In this document: positions 1-34,335 of the stretch, in pieces
How positions within the stretch are numbered: the stretch's first letter is position 1
How the letters are laid out: each line of letters starts with the position of its first letter
From: Struthio camelus
Taxonomy: Eukaryota; Chordata; Aves; Struthioniformes; Struthionidae
DNA: 64,000 bases
NCBI RefSeq assembly: GCF_040807025.1
Contig: NC_090967.1
Location: 6,068,001-6,132,000, forward strand
Direction: 5' to 3'
The notes under the pieces: model-generated
Told to the model about the DNA's origin: nothing
What the model saw: the letters and a program-made list of their open reading frames with translations, nothing else
The model's database searches: none
Position numbers and translations under genes: made by a program

Positions 1-3000
1 ATCTCTTCCACCAGAGTCATACACTAGTCTGCTGCCAGGAAGGTGGACTAATGTTAATATCCTGCCTGAACCTGGCACACCACTTACTTACCCGAAAGCT
101 TCCCATGACACCTTTGCACTGCCTTCAAACTATAGCTGAAATCAAGGCCATAGGATCTAGTTCAACAACATTTCATTTTCTTAATAATGTTTGCTAACAA
201 CTGCATAAATGGATTCTGTGTTCTGGCTTCTTCCATTTGACATAAGGCTCAGGGATTTCTGGACCAGGACTTAGAAGCAGTTTGAAAACTTTTTTTTTGA
301 CCATAAATCAAGCCCAGCAATTCACTTTTTAGTACAAACAGCCCTAGTTGCACAGCGTCCGGACTTCATGACGGGTTCATAGGTTTGTCATGGGCCTTGC
401 AGGGATTAAAGCAGACTATACTTCCATTATAGCGCCTGTAGCAGCTGCTGACACACTGTGAATCTCAAAATCTGTTAAAACCTGGGACCCCACTGTCCTC
501 TTGATCTTTTCATATGCTCTGTTTGATGAAATTCCACCCGTGGCCTGGGTACATTCCCAAAGAACTCATGACTTCTGGGAAGGCATTACACAGCTACACT
601 GTAACCATTCATGACCTGAGCTCAATACTGGCTTGGTTCCTCCTCAAATCCACAACATTCTGCAAGGAAAACATTCTTTCCACTTCAAGTAAACCTCTCC
701 ATCCTGAAACCAGTCTGGTTTAGGCACCCAACCTCTTCTTGCCCTGCACTCATCCCAAGACATCAGAAATACAGGGTTTCTAATGGGAGCGCTTCCATCC
801 TGGCAAAGCTACTGCGACACCTAATACATATGCTCTCCCTCAATTCTAGATCTGCATTTTCTCAGGCAAGAGACAGAGGGAAAAAAATTGCTAATATTAC
901 TAGTCCTACCTGTAGCAGTTACTATAGTATGGAAGATCTTACATTTAGTGTTTTCTGAACCTTTAATATATACAATGGATAGACATGTTGATAGATTCTG
1001 TATTTCACATCAGAAGGAACTGACATATCTGTGAAAAAGCCAGAGACCATAATTCTTGTGAGCTGGTGACTGGAAAACGAAATGACTGGTATTTCAGGAC
1101 AAGGACCATCTTGGGTGCATGTGTCTAGTCCAACAGGAATCTGAACAACCAAATCATATAGCCACATTATATGGTTTAACGCATGTATAACCTTCAGAAA
1201 ATTTTACACACCTACCAGCAAAACCCAGAAGGCAACACAGCTAATAATTGCATTGCTTACATTATTTCATTTTTAAGACAAGTGCCAACTTAACAGACTT
1301 TTCCCACAGCAGGAGGAAAGATTCATTTGGAACATATGTTGAGAATGGAACCATGTTATTCACTTAAACAACCAGCAAAGAAAAAGACAGGGTGGGTCTC
1401 AAAAAAAAACCCCTGTTTTTCAAAAAACTTGTTCTCTTAAGATACTGTTTACAAAAAATAGCCGCATATTTGACCCTGTGCAAGTTACATTCCCCAAAGT
1501 TAAAGACATGTCTGTAAGGCGGTAGAGCTTTGAGAAGGAAGAAAGTTGTTACCGCATTGGAAATCATGTTGCTAAAATTCAAAGTATTTATAAACTTAAA
1601 TGAGACACCAGGGATAACCTAAAAATTCACCACTCTTGCATTTTCCCCACTAAAACAGAGGGAGACACACCAGTCCACAAAATTAAACACACATCAAAAC
1701 CATTTGTGAAGTACTGGATTTTACATTACACCAAAATAACCTCACTGCTTCTCCATCTGCCTAGGATAAGTGCCAGAAATTAAAACAAAGAAAGATGTAC
1801 AGTCTTTGTAGTCAATCAAGAGCTTCAAAATTTGTTTTAAAGCTGAGATAAAACAACAGCTGTTTTGAAGAAATCCCTTTTAAAGAACTGTTGATGCCCC
1901 TTTAGAAACAGAATATTTTTAACAAGTCTGCTCCTTCCTAAACTCCTACAAAAAAAAAAGTCTTAATAGGCAACAGTTACTCTCAAGTATCCTCTTGAAT
2001 GTATCTATCAATTCTAGCAATTTTTTCTTGGATTTAAAAAACGATGCCTTTTTGCTAGCAATCTGAATTTTATGGCCAGTTATAGAGAAGTAGCTCACTT
2101 CAACTAGTATTTTTGCTACCAAAAACTGTGCACAAAGCCAGAAGTTCTGTTCTTAAGAAGTTTTTTTCCCCTGCATTAGTTCTTTGAATTCAGATTCTGT
2201 GATAACGTGGCATTGTTTAGGATGAACACAGTCTTTTGACATTCATACTCATTCAGCTAATTTCAAGGAGTGAGAGCCCTGAAGGATTTAAGTATATTCA
2301 GGGGGGCAGGGAAAGATTTCAAATTCTATACTGAAACAAAATATTTTTAATTCATATTTTACTACGAAATTACCTTTTCACAGTTTATTACTTTTTAGTA
2401 TCCCCTTAGCTTAGACAGTAAAAGAAAATTGGTTTGTAGCACTGAGTTTACGACTAGTTTCATTCAGTGGCTTTCATGTACTGCTACAATTATATCTTTT
2501 TATGGCATCCATCACCTTAATATCTGAGTACCTTCACATTCAGGTATTTTAAGCAGAACCAGTCAAGATCACTGAAGAAATTTCAAGATCTTCTCTTCCT
2601 TCTCCTTCATTGTTTTAAGACACTTATCCATGACTGGCTTCAGGGACACTTTTTACAGCCACACTGCAATTGAACCTGCAGGTAAATCAGTTGAAAGACA
2701 GAAATATTACACAATTTGCTGAAGGATTACAGAGTTGAAATTCCCCTAATAGTGAGTGATGGCCTATCTCTGTGAATTTTCCGTGCTGCGTTACTGGTAC
2801 TTCGGAAATCAAAGCAGAGTTGCATTTACTGTTGCATCCAAATTTCTGACACTTTAGAGGAATTTTTACATTTGCACAATAATATTTCTCTGATGTGTTT
2901 TTAGTTCATGAAAGCATTCCATGCATTAAAGGGCTTTCTAAAAATACCATCCAATCCAATGGCACTTGATAGATACCTTTTAATGATATGCTAAAACACT

Positions 3001-6000
3001 TATAGAAATGTAAGCATTAAGGACTGATTAATTTTAATTATAATTAAAAAAAACACTTTAGTTCCACCTTACTCAAAGCAACCCTTTCTCCCAGAACTCT
3101 TCTTAATATATCATTGGCTCAAACAAAGCAGAACGCCCAACTAGTGATGCCTTTGTTTTATCATGGCTGGAAGTAAAGCTTTACCGACGTTAGGGATTCA
3201 TAGACTGCATGTGCTTAAATGTGCATGCTGCGTTACCTTCGATCTAGTGCATATTAGGATTGTGCTTTCTAATTCCACAAGAGTCCAATAAACCTTTCAA
3301 CATCTACTTAGGGTTTTTTTATGGTCCTCTTATTTCATGAAGGCATTTATATGAGTTCTGTCATTATATTTGCATCGTCAGCCATTAGTTCATGAAAATC
3401 AAATACAAGTAAACAAAAATAGCTCCACAATCTTCTTGTCCAGTGCCTATTAAATGCTCCAATATTTGTTGGTCCAATAGCTAGAGATGGAACAAAAATA
3501 CAGGCAGCCCAAACACTCCCTATCCCAACACTACTACAGACATTCCAGCAGGAAAAAGGTCAGAAAAGATTATGAAGTTCTGGGAAAAGATCCATTTTAG
3601 CTATTAATACTTATTATCACATTTTCTAAAGTCCAGGAAGCTTTCTAGAGATTATTTGGGATGAAGGAAGCTATCAAAATGTTATGATCCCAGAAGACCT
3701 TTCCAAACAAAAGGAAATATATGTTGCTATGAATCTTTTCCAACGCTATGTTAGCTTTCCTTCTATGTCCCTCTTGTGGTGACTGAGCAGAAGTGTAACA
3801 TCTGCAATGGAATGGCTAGTTTACTGTCTTCCAAAATTTTTGCTTTGTTGCTGCATTTTTGGTGCTTTTTTCATTAAAAGATTTTCTCTTTCAAGATTCT
3901 TTGATATTGAAAACTTCTCAGTATATTCTGACAAGGAAATAGGTTTTTGCTTTTTTGTTTTTTTTTAAAGTATCCTCTGCTCTTCCATTTCCTAGCAGTC
4001 AGGCTAGGTAAAACTCCAAGGGATTTTCACTTGAAGATTTGTTTTAGGAGAGAGGCAAACAAAAGGAAGAACAGAGAGAGAAGAACTTTTAAACTAATGA
4101 GAGTTTCATGAATACGAAACCAAAAAGAAAAAATAAATAGATGCTAAAATGCAAATGTGAAGCGACAAAACTGGTAAGAAGGTAAAGTGATTAAATATGC
4201 ATAATAAATTTACTGATTACATTTATAGTTCTATAATATGTTAATGTATTGCAAAATCACAGTACTTATTGTATAGAAATCACCATCAGCTGTGCAGTGT
4301 GTGAGTGTTCCTTATGAATTCTTTATCAAGAACATGGGATCTCCACCTGAGAGATATCAGATAAGGCAAACGTGTACTTTATACGTATTGTCCCCTAACC
4401 TGGGATGTTTTATTCCAGGATAAAAATACTTGATTTTTTTAAGCCAACCCTGCCATTTAAAGTAGCAGCTCTGCAAAGATTTTTCACACCCAGTTTGATT
4501 GGCTCTGAACCCTTCCCGTCATCATGACACCTCCTAACACTATCTCCAAGGCTTGGAGTTTGCAGAGACCAATCAGTTCATTCTTTTTCATAACAGGTTT
4601 TTTTTCACTCTTCTCTTGTGCAGTTAGCAAATCCTGATGCGAGTGTGTCTTGGAATTGAAATGAGTTTCAAGGAAAATCCTTTGGCACAGCTAACTATTC
4701 TGAGACAGGATTGAATTATTTCTATCAATGGCTAAACTGCAGTACACATCATTTCAACACTTACAATCAAGAAGAACCTTTACTTTCACCTCTTCAAGAT
4801 AAACAACTTAAACTTTCTTGCTTATGGAAGCAAGCAAAAAGTATCCTCTTTAAATTCATCCAAATCTGTTCTCTCGGACAGCTTTTTATGACTAAGTATG
4901 CCCTGCAAATTCTAGCTTCTATCCATGTATAAAAATGGTAAAACATCATAATTTTCTCAGAGATTGTGTTCTCATTTTCCAGAGCGTTACCTTTTTAGAT
5001 TTCATATTGGGCACGCAGTAGTAAAGACCAATGACTCAGAGTGGCCATCCCGCTACATGAGCCCATACTTAAAAGATAAAACTTTCACAAGAACATTAGA
5101 TAAAACACAGCTCACAGAAACAAATGTTGTCCAGGAAGCTTTGTAGTGCAGCCTGCATACATTTTTTACCTCAAAATACACCAGAGTAGTCCACAGAGTT
5201 TCTCGCATGCAGTAAACTATGATCAAACAATTATGCCATGAGATACAGATGCAGCCTCTCCAGAAGTCATGCCTCTATATTGGTACAAACACAACCGGGA
5301 GCCTAACGGCCACGACTAATTACCAGTCTAATCTAGCTTGCCCTTGTTGAAACATATCAGAGTGAACTATAGGCTTTCCACACCTGACTCACTATGGTTT
5401 TACTTTTTACCTGTGTAACAGGGAAACTGAACCTCCTGGGGGGTAGGGGATCCACAGAACCTCTTTGCAGCCCTCCAATTTCAGCACCTTAGACAGCAGC
5501 GCGATTCTGTCGGAGGACACAGCTTACGTCGCTGGTGCTTCCGTATCACAAACTGAGTTCAGCTTCTGATGGCACTATGAGCGCAGGACCTGCAACTTTC
5601 TATATGTTTTCCAACTAAAGTCTGTTTGAAAACATTCTTATTTTCCGTATTATGCAGAGGACAGGGGGAAAAAATCCAGGCAGCCATTAGCAACACATCA
5701 AAACTTTGATCGGTGTCCAAAACTTTTGAGGATTCTGTAAACCAGCCAAAAGTTGAAGTATGTTTTGTTTATTCATAAACAAGTGTCTGTACTAAACGGC
5801 CTACCTGATTTTATAAATTTCTTCCTCAATTCTGCTTTCATCCTAAAGTAGGATTTATTATTTTCTCACAGTTGTACTTTTCCCTAAACTACAAAACAGT
5901 TAATTTCCAGTTTGCTTTATGGAAATACCAATTTGGTTCATCCTCTGAATGCTTTCCAATGAGATTATAGGTGGTACTTAATTCAGCTGTATTTCACCTT

Positions 6001-6950
6001 CAGGAATCAAAGAGCCTAAACATTCGGACTGTCCTGTAACACTGGTGAAATTATGTATGACTTATCTTGATATCACTGTGCAAAATAGCAGCTAATGCGG
6101 CAGTCATAATTCCAGAATCAATTTTTCATTCTGCCTTTTGGTTTTAGTCGTTTGTTTGATTAATCTACTTTAACCTGAATCTTGAATTAGGATACTTTTA
6201 TAATAAGCTATTGGTGTAGTCTCCTTCTTCACAGAGGCTTAAAGCTAAAGAGGAATTCAAACAGTCAGTGTGTGAAAAATGATAACTAACTCTACTTGCT
6301 TTTTCCCCCAATTTGGTGCACAATATTCCCAGGACAAGGATATTCTTCTGTCTTCAGCTACATCTTTTCGGCTTAACAGCTGCAAATCTGGTCCCACATA
6401 TTGTTTTGGTTCCAGGCTTTATCCTACACCAACAGCAAGAACAAAATTAAAGTTACTTACAAAAAGGCAGTACATATTTGCATCTTACAGTTGTCAAATG
6501 AAGTCTTTAGTAGGGAAAACGGATTGAATATCTAACTTTTCGCGTCAATGTTTTTCACAACACAGAAGTTATCTCAAAAAAAGATGCTTTGTTCTAATAA
6601 AAGGATGTTGAAATGAGGGCACTCAAATTTTCTCTTTATTTATGGGTAGCAACACGTGATACTCACCTCCTCTGCAGAGCCCAGTCATTCACCTTCCTCG
6701 ACCTGGAGGAATTTCCATGGCCCACTCCATTACCCCCACCCTGTGGCAACTCAGCTTTCTGACTATTTTTACACTGTTAAATTATGACTATTACGAGTAT
6801 AATAGGTATTACAGCTAGAGCAGATATTATTATAACAGTGGAGCCTTCTTAATCATCACGTCTGTCTCAAAACAGACCTCAAGCCCCCCCACACAACTCT
6901 CCTACCTGCTCTCTGCGTGACTCAACGCACTCATTTCAAACGGGGGACAT
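1..6950. other. AT-rich upstream intergenic sequence, no gene recognised
   Basis: No coding exon is recognisable on either strand. The open frames present are under 85 codons, lack family resemblance and are not flanked by convincing splice sites. AATAAA motifs occur on the plus strand near 3287 and at 6597-6602, and TTTATT (minus-strand AATAAA) occurs several times, as expected by chance in AT-rich DNA. In human, COMP lies upstream of UPF1 across a large gap, so this is probably part of that gap, or possibly the 3'UTR of an unseen neighbour. Confidence 0.6.
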
Positions 6951-6973
6951 GAGGTAAGGAGGCCGTAGAAAAG

Positions 6974-7345
6974 GTGCTAGCAGCTCCCGGCGAGGACGAG
7001 GGGGTGAAGGACCCCACGTTGCCTCCACAGGGGCAAACACCACCACGAGCCCCCCCCATGGCTTACCCTTACACGGGCCGTGCACCACCACAGTCCCCCT
7101 CCCCTCCCCCACCACCACAGAGGCCGCTGCCTCCACAGGGGCCGGCCACCTCCGCAGCCCCCCCGCAACCACAGGGGCCGGCCACCACCATAGCTCCCCC
7201 CCTCCCGCTCCCGTCGCCTCCACAAGGGCCGATAACCACCTCCCCCCCCCCCGAAACCCCTTGCCGTCACAGGCGCCAACCGCCACCACAGGGGCCAACG
7301 GCCGCCACAGGGGCCAAAGGCTCCCACAGCGCCCCCCCTCCCATA
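6974..7345. repeat. C-rich degenerate minisatellite upstream of the UPF1 CpG island
   Basis: About eight imperfect copies of a core like CCACCACAGGGGCC are strung along the plus strand, for example near 7025, 7133, 7170, 7217, 7283 and 7302. They are separated by C-runs of 7-9. The plus strand is strongly C-rich, so the minus strand is G-rich with many GGGG and GGCCCC blocks. Long overlapping open frames here (Pro/Gln-rich or Gly/Trp-rich) are artefacts of the repeat. Confidence 0.75.
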
Positions 7346-8002
7346 CAGCCCGCCCTTCCTCCTCAGCTCGAGGGCCCATTGGCTGTCAGGGCCGTCAGTC
7401 AAGGAGTAAGCCCCGCCCCCTACGCGCCGCCGCGGGCGGGGGGAAGGAGTTGAGCGGGGGGAAAAGGGGCAGCGCCCCCCGCCCGCCAGGTGGCTGGCGG
7501 CGCCTCCCCCGCGCGGCGCGGCGCGAGCCCCTTCGCGCCTTCCGCCGGAGCCCCGCCCCCTCGCCTGCCCTCCCCAGGTGTGTGCGTGCTACGTCACCCC
7601 TCCCACGCGTACGGGGCGTGCTGGCGTCGTCGTCCCTCCGTGCGCTGCGCGTCACCGCTCCTGGCCTGGCGCGCGGCGGCGGCGGCGGCAGCAGCGGCGG
7701 CGGCGGCGGCCGGACGGTTCCGCTCCCAGCGCCTCGGGGCTCGGTTCTGTGGCGGGGCCCGCCCGCTTCCCCCTCCCCCCCGCCTCCTTCGGCCGCGTCC
7801 CCCCCCCCGCCCGCCTTCCTTTCCCCCCCCCCCCCTCCGCCGTTGGCTCGGCCGCCCCGGCGGCGGGTTCGTTGGTGGCCGGCCGGCTGGCGCGCGCGCG
7901 CGCGGCCTGGTGCGCGCGGCGGATCCTGCCGCTCGCGTAGCGCGGCGCCCGGGCTCGCTGAGGTGAGGCCCGGCCGGGCTCGGCCTCGGGCACGGGCTCG
8001 CG

Positions 8003-8040
8003 TTTTTTTTTTTGGGGGGGGGGGAGAAGCGCCGCTTCTC
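8003..8040 (+). promoter_or_regulatory. T11-G11 tract and GC hairpin just upstream of the UPF1 AUG
   Basis: A run of 11 T (8003-8013) is followed at once by 11 G (8014-8024). The last G begins a perfect inverted repeat: GAGAAGC at 8024-8030, loop GCC, GCTTCTC at 8034-8040. The hairpin ends 18 nt before the start codon. If transcribed, as its position suggests, it would lie in the 5'UTR next to the start site. Confidence 0.6.
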
Positions 8041-8058
8041 GACGCCGCCGCCGCCGCC

Positions 8059-29390
<21,332 letters not shown>

Positions 29391-29572
29391 AGTGTAAGGC
29401 ACTTGAGGTTCAGTCCTTTGCTTCTTACTCCCTGATTTAAGTTCATGAAAACAGTATTTTGTCACAACAGTGGCACCCAGAATGCAAATATTGTTTTGCT
29501 TTCTTGCTTTCAGGTTGAGGAAGAAGAGCTAAGCTTGTGTGGAGCTTAGTTCATCAGCATTTTATTCTGGGT

Positions 29573-29592
29573 AATAAAAAAAATAAAATAAA
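29573..29592 (+). terminator. UPF1: Clustered proximal poly(A) signals in the UPF1 3'UTR
   Basis: AATAAA occurs at 29573-29578, 29582-29587 and 29587-29592, within 60-80 nt of the 3'UTR-intron acceptor. Use of these would give a spliced 3'UTR of only about 100 nt. The local A-richness means some may be incidental. Confidence 0.45.
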
Positions 29593-29628
29593 ATGGATAC
29601 CTGTTTTCCACTGCTAAAACTGAAGCAC

Positions 29629-29635
29629 CACTGTG
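29629..29635 (+). promoter_or_regulatory. miR-128 seed match (CACTGTG) in the UPF1 3'UTR
   Basis: CACTGTG is complementary to the miR-128 seed. Repression of UPF1 by miR-128 through the 3'UTR is reported in mammals and said to be conserved in vertebrates. Whether this is the orthologous site cannot be told without alignment, and a 7-mer can occur by chance. Confidence 0.4.
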
Positions 29636-31880
29636 TGAGAGCAACAGGAGAAAGAAACCAACCAACGGAGAGGAGAGAGAGAAAGGAGCGCGCGCGCGAG
29701 AGAGCCCACTGCTAGCTCACTGAGACAAGGAGACTGACCGGAGAGGAGAGAGAGCACCGAAGGACTGGCTGGCGCCTCACTGGGAAGGCATCTCACCCTG
29801 AAATGAGTGGTCAGCTGAGTCCCTGCTCCCCCAGTCAAACAAGCTCGAGAGAAGGGCCTTAAGCAGGTTTCACTTCATTCCATACTTCTCTTTGCGAGCA
29901 GGGCATTACTTTTCAGAGCAGACGGGGAGAGGAAAACCCTCATCTCAGAGTTGTTCTGGTTTTAAAGGGGTACTATATTTTAGCAGTAACTGTTTACATT
30001 TTAGAAACAGAGTATCTGAGAGAGAGTTCCTGACTAAGTGACAGCAAGCCAAGCAGAAATGCAGCGGATCATAGCTGATGCTCAACTCTGAGATGCAGGT
30101 TTTGTTGTCCAGCACTGGCTCTGAAATCCTAGTGTCATCGTGTCGCCCATATTCTGAACGGGTCTTTGTGACAAGGTGGTTTTAAAGAGATTCTTTCAAA
30201 GGAGCACTGAATTTTTAGAAGTTTGTCTCTGAATTCTTAGTGGTGGACCTGGGAGATCCTTGTTCTGAGAAGCTTACAAAAAGTTTAAAACAAAACTAAA
30301 TTAGAGCACCAACCTTGAGAACTTTCAGTGTGATTTAAAGTTGCAGCAATCAGCCTCTTCTTCCTACATTGGATAGCAGTTAGAGTGAAAGGAGCCTGCG
30401 CGCTCGAGCAGGAGGAGGGTTTCAAAGTGTTTTCTGTATGCTTTAATTGGCTACTGTCTGGACTCTACTCTGTGAAAAACAAGCCTTTCTGTAAGATGAA
30501 CTGTGCGCTTAAAAGGGGATGGGTTCCTGTGCCCTTCGGCCCTGGAGGAAAAGATGCTAATAGGCCTGCTTTATTCACTCCCACAGATCTGGGGAAGAAG
30601 TAGTGGAAACTGGGGATTATATTGGTTTTGAAGTAAAGACTCTACAATGTTATCGAAGCAGGTTGGAAAAATGGAAAAAGCAGGCAGTTGTTGGAAGGTG
30701 GCCTCTGATGGATGGGTATAATTAGAGATAATGGGTTAGGCTTTTGTGTGGCTTCTTCAGTGATTAATGCAGATAGCTGAAAGATTCAGGTGTTTAAAAA
30801 CAAACCCGGAGCCTATTTTTTCAGGTAGTGGACACGGCTGTGCCATCAATGCTGGCCTGAGAAATAGCTGGAAGTCAAAACTGAAAACAGCACATAAAAG
30901 AAGCCATCCAATTTCTAAGTTGTACCCATGTCTTAAATAAGTCATATGGGAACACTGGGAGCATTTTATTTGTGTCTAAACCTTTTTAGAAACAGCGCAG
31001 AGAACTTAAATTCCTACAGACCCATTTTTATCAGACCCCGAAATTAGACTAACCTCTACCTCCTAATTGGCTAAGATCAGTAGAGTGTGAATTACTAACC
31101 TAGGTGTTTTTAAAGTTTGAATTAAGTTAGCTTTATACTCAAAGGGCTCCAAGTGTTTCTAGTCTTTTTTTTGGGGGAACTCAAAATACCTCTCATATGA
31201 ATGTACTTAAATGATGTAAACCCCACTTTTTGTAACTGGGGGGGAAAACCCTTTCATTACTGTCCTTTCTGTAGAGTGTTGACCCGCTTTCATAACCTGT
31301 ATTTGCTGTAGTTTTTCAAGAGTGTCTCTCCCCCAGTACAGATCCGGTGTAGCATACCCACAAACTGTGAGTAGTGTGCACATAAAATGGAACAGGTGTT
31401 CAAATTTTTTTCAGTCCTGCAGTGAACATAGTTCAAGAACTGCAAAATAAACTAAACTTGCCAGAAATAAAAACCATTCTTGTTTCATAAAAAGCCTCCA
31501 GAGTTTAGACTTCTAAAACGTGAAAGAATGGAGACACAGGCCACCTTCCTTCCTTGTAAGATGGACTGTTTTATTTATTAACATTGCCGAAGGGCTTTTT
31601 AATTTTTTTTTCCTTCTGGTTAGGCTGCGTAGTTGCATAGTTTTGAGATAGGTTTAAGCTGTAACCCCCTTGTGCAATGCAATCCATTGAGTAATGTAAC
31701 CCCCTCCTCTCCCCTCACCCCCTTTATTTCACCGATTGGAATGCTTGCCTCTGCTTTGTGCTGTTTTTTTTTTTTTTTCTTTTGTAGCAGTTACTCTGAG
31801 TTTTATAAATCCAGACATCAGTGCTAGCACGGTGTTACTCTTTGATTTTGTCTCAGTTTGTTTTAAACCTGTTTGTCATC

Positions 31881-31897
31881 AATAAAATATTAATAAA
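31881..31897 (+). terminator. UPF1: Distal poly(A) signals of UPF1
   Basis: AATAAA is present at 31881-31886 and again at 31892-31897. GT-rich sequence, a typical downstream element, follows. This is the best candidate for the main UPF1 3' end. Confidence 0.7.
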
Positions 31898-31910
31898 CAG
31901 CTCTTGCATT

Positions 31911-34295
31911 CAAGGTGGCCCCTAACTTTCAATGATGAAACCATGAAACATTCATTAAAACTTAGTCTGATTGTATAAACTTCAAGTTTATTACTTCTTT
32001 TTCAACACATACTAGTACAAAAGTGTGGTGTGTGCATAGCATACATGGTTAAGCAAATGAACTGTGAGAAGTCTGTTAGACGTCCTACCCAGGTTCCTGC
32101 CTCTGGCTCTTGACCAACTCTATGCATGCCTTGGGGATTAGCTCAAATGGGAATATTCTGGGCCTGTGCGCTGCTGTTGGGTGGGAGTTACAGGGCTTAG
32201 GAAGTGCTTTGCTAAAGGTGACCAGTCCAGCTTGGACCATTTCCTACCTCTTGCTTTGCATGCTCTGTGGAAAACTAAAAATTGCGTTTACTCCTGTTAA
32301 GTAGTGGTTGACTGGCTTGGGTAGCTGAACCCTGTTTGGCCTGAATAGTCCTTCAAGATTGGCTCAGCTTTTGCTGAAAATACAGTTTAGGTGTTTAGGT
32401 CTGGTTTTGGCACTAGCCCGTGTGCTCAGGCAGCAGGCAGAATGTTGGCAGTAGTAGTGAAGCTGCACGTAGTTTTCATTTGATACAAGCTCATTAAGCT
32501 GGTCTGAGAATGTCTCAATTTCTAGTTGCTGTTGCCACCTGAACTGTTTCCTCGTGTGTTGTAACCCACCTGCTTCCATAGTGCTTGGATAGGGCAGCAT
32601 AGGGGACTGTTGCCCTCTCTATTTTGTTGGAGAACAAGGTAAGGAGTTTTCCTTGCCTGCTGCATCCTAATGAGCTGAGCCCTTCAGTCCCTTAGCCTGC
32701 TGCAGCATAGGTTCAAAAAATTAATATTGAAGTTGGTTTGTCCTTTTTTACATTTGAACAAAAGGGCTCCTGTTAACTCCTGTAGCGAAGTCCTCCTCTA
32801 AGCCCTTACACCATTAAGTGTTTGAAATCAGTTCCAATACTGCTCTTGTTCATCTGCTGGAATAATGCAGGGCTAACCTTCCCTGGAGCTTCCCTGCTCA
32901 GGCATGTCAGAGTCAAGAAACGCACACTTGGACCTGAACACACTACTGTGCTTCAAAAGTTACATAATCAAGCTACTGCCTTCTCAGTCACCTGCTACAC
33001 CTTTCAGGCATGTTAGCAAAAACACTATCCAGGAGGGGCAGGAAGACGTTGCCTCTGCAAACTAAGAAGTGGTTAAACCTTTAGTGCTCCCCTACAGGGA
33101 GAAGGCCTAACTTGTTATGTTAATACTTAATCAAACACTTAGGACGTTACAGCATAGCTACAAAAAAGAAAATTCACGCTACTTTTTCAGACTTGCATCA
33201 AAAAAAAAAAAAAACAAAAAACCAAAAACCCTTCAAGTCTTGTTTCTCTTCCTGCCCTCCCTCCCCACCCTGCCCCAAAAGCTGCAGTTGAGCCAGCTGC
33301 CCTGCGTGTGTCTGTCGTGGGCAAGGGGTCCCTCGCTCTCCACCCTGTCCACGGCTCAGCTGGGCCACCTGCACCAGCCGAAGGGGCTGCGGCAGCGAAG
33401 GGGAGCGGTGCGGGCGGCCTGAGCTGGAAGGGGCACTTACCCCCGGTTCCCGGGGGTGCAGGGGAGCCTTGGCTGCTAACAGGGACAGCGCAAGACAGGA
33501 GGAATGGCTGAATAGCTTCGCCCAGGCCTTGAATCTAGCTGCCACAAGTGACTCCACAGCTCACATATGTAAAGGTGGAAGAAAAGAGGCAACTCCTCAG
33601 TCAGTGATCACAGTTGCTCAAAAGAGATGAGACAAAGCTAATTACATCTCAAACAATACTGATCTGCTATCTTTTATTAACAGCATTAAACAGACTTAGT
33701 TAAGAGCCTGTCCACACTATTGCAACAGACTAGGGAACACAGCCAACAACTGCAGCTTTGACCTCAAGTCTGGGGGGGGGAAAAAAAAAAAAAAAAACAC
33801 CCAAGCTCAACAGAAAAATTCCAAAAAAAAAAAAAAAACCTAAAACCCTGCCCCCTCCTCCCCCCCAAGATGGGCACCCACATTAATGCAGTGCCTGAAT
33901 TAACAGGGCCGTGACACTGCTGCGGGGAGCTGCGCCTGCCGGCTGTGCAGTGGCATGGGGGGCCGGGGGGGGGGGGGGGGCTGCGGTTGGACCACGGACC
34001 TGGTCTCATCGTGTCTCTAATGAGGTAAATTACTACTGCAGCTCACAGCAGCCCAGGAGGGACCTAGCTGCCACTGACTCAACAGCCGCAGCCCTCTGCT
34101 ACGCAGCACTGCAGCGGGCGCACATCCAGCTGCCACAGCCCTGGGGATGGGGCTGGTTGTCAGGCAAAAAAAACCTCCACAGGTAACATCAGGTTGGACA
34201 GACGTGATGGCTGGCGCTAAAAGCCGCTTAGCACCTCTGACCTGAGTATACTGCTGTGTGCTTCCCCCCCCCCCCCCCCCAAAAAGCTACCACAC

Positions 34296-34335
<40 letters not shown>

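Larger units (their letters stand above)
29391..31910 (+). other. UPF1: UPF1 3'UTR with an internal 120-bp intron
   Basis: The stop is followed by AGT and then a good donor GTAAGG at 29394. The matching acceptor follows a pyrimidine tract and CAG ending at 29513, giving a 120-bp 3'UTR intron. Human UPF1 is recalled to have a terminal non-coding exon too. Distal AATAAA signals at 31881-31886 and 31892-31897 place the main 3' end near 31,910, for a mature 3'UTR of about 2.4 kb. Another AATAAA lies at 31446-31451. A purine-rich segment near 29665-29755 contains a duplicated CGGAGAGGAGAGAGAG. Confidence 0.75.

Noticed and set aside
922-1167. Minus-strand 81-codon open frame with fairly protein-like composition
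   Set aside because: No family resemblance, no flanking splice or promoter evidence, and AT-rich surroundings.
3270-3310. AATAAA followed by T-rich sequence, like a gene 3' end on the plus strand
   Set aside because: No coding sequence lies upstream in the window, so a 3' end cannot be assigned.
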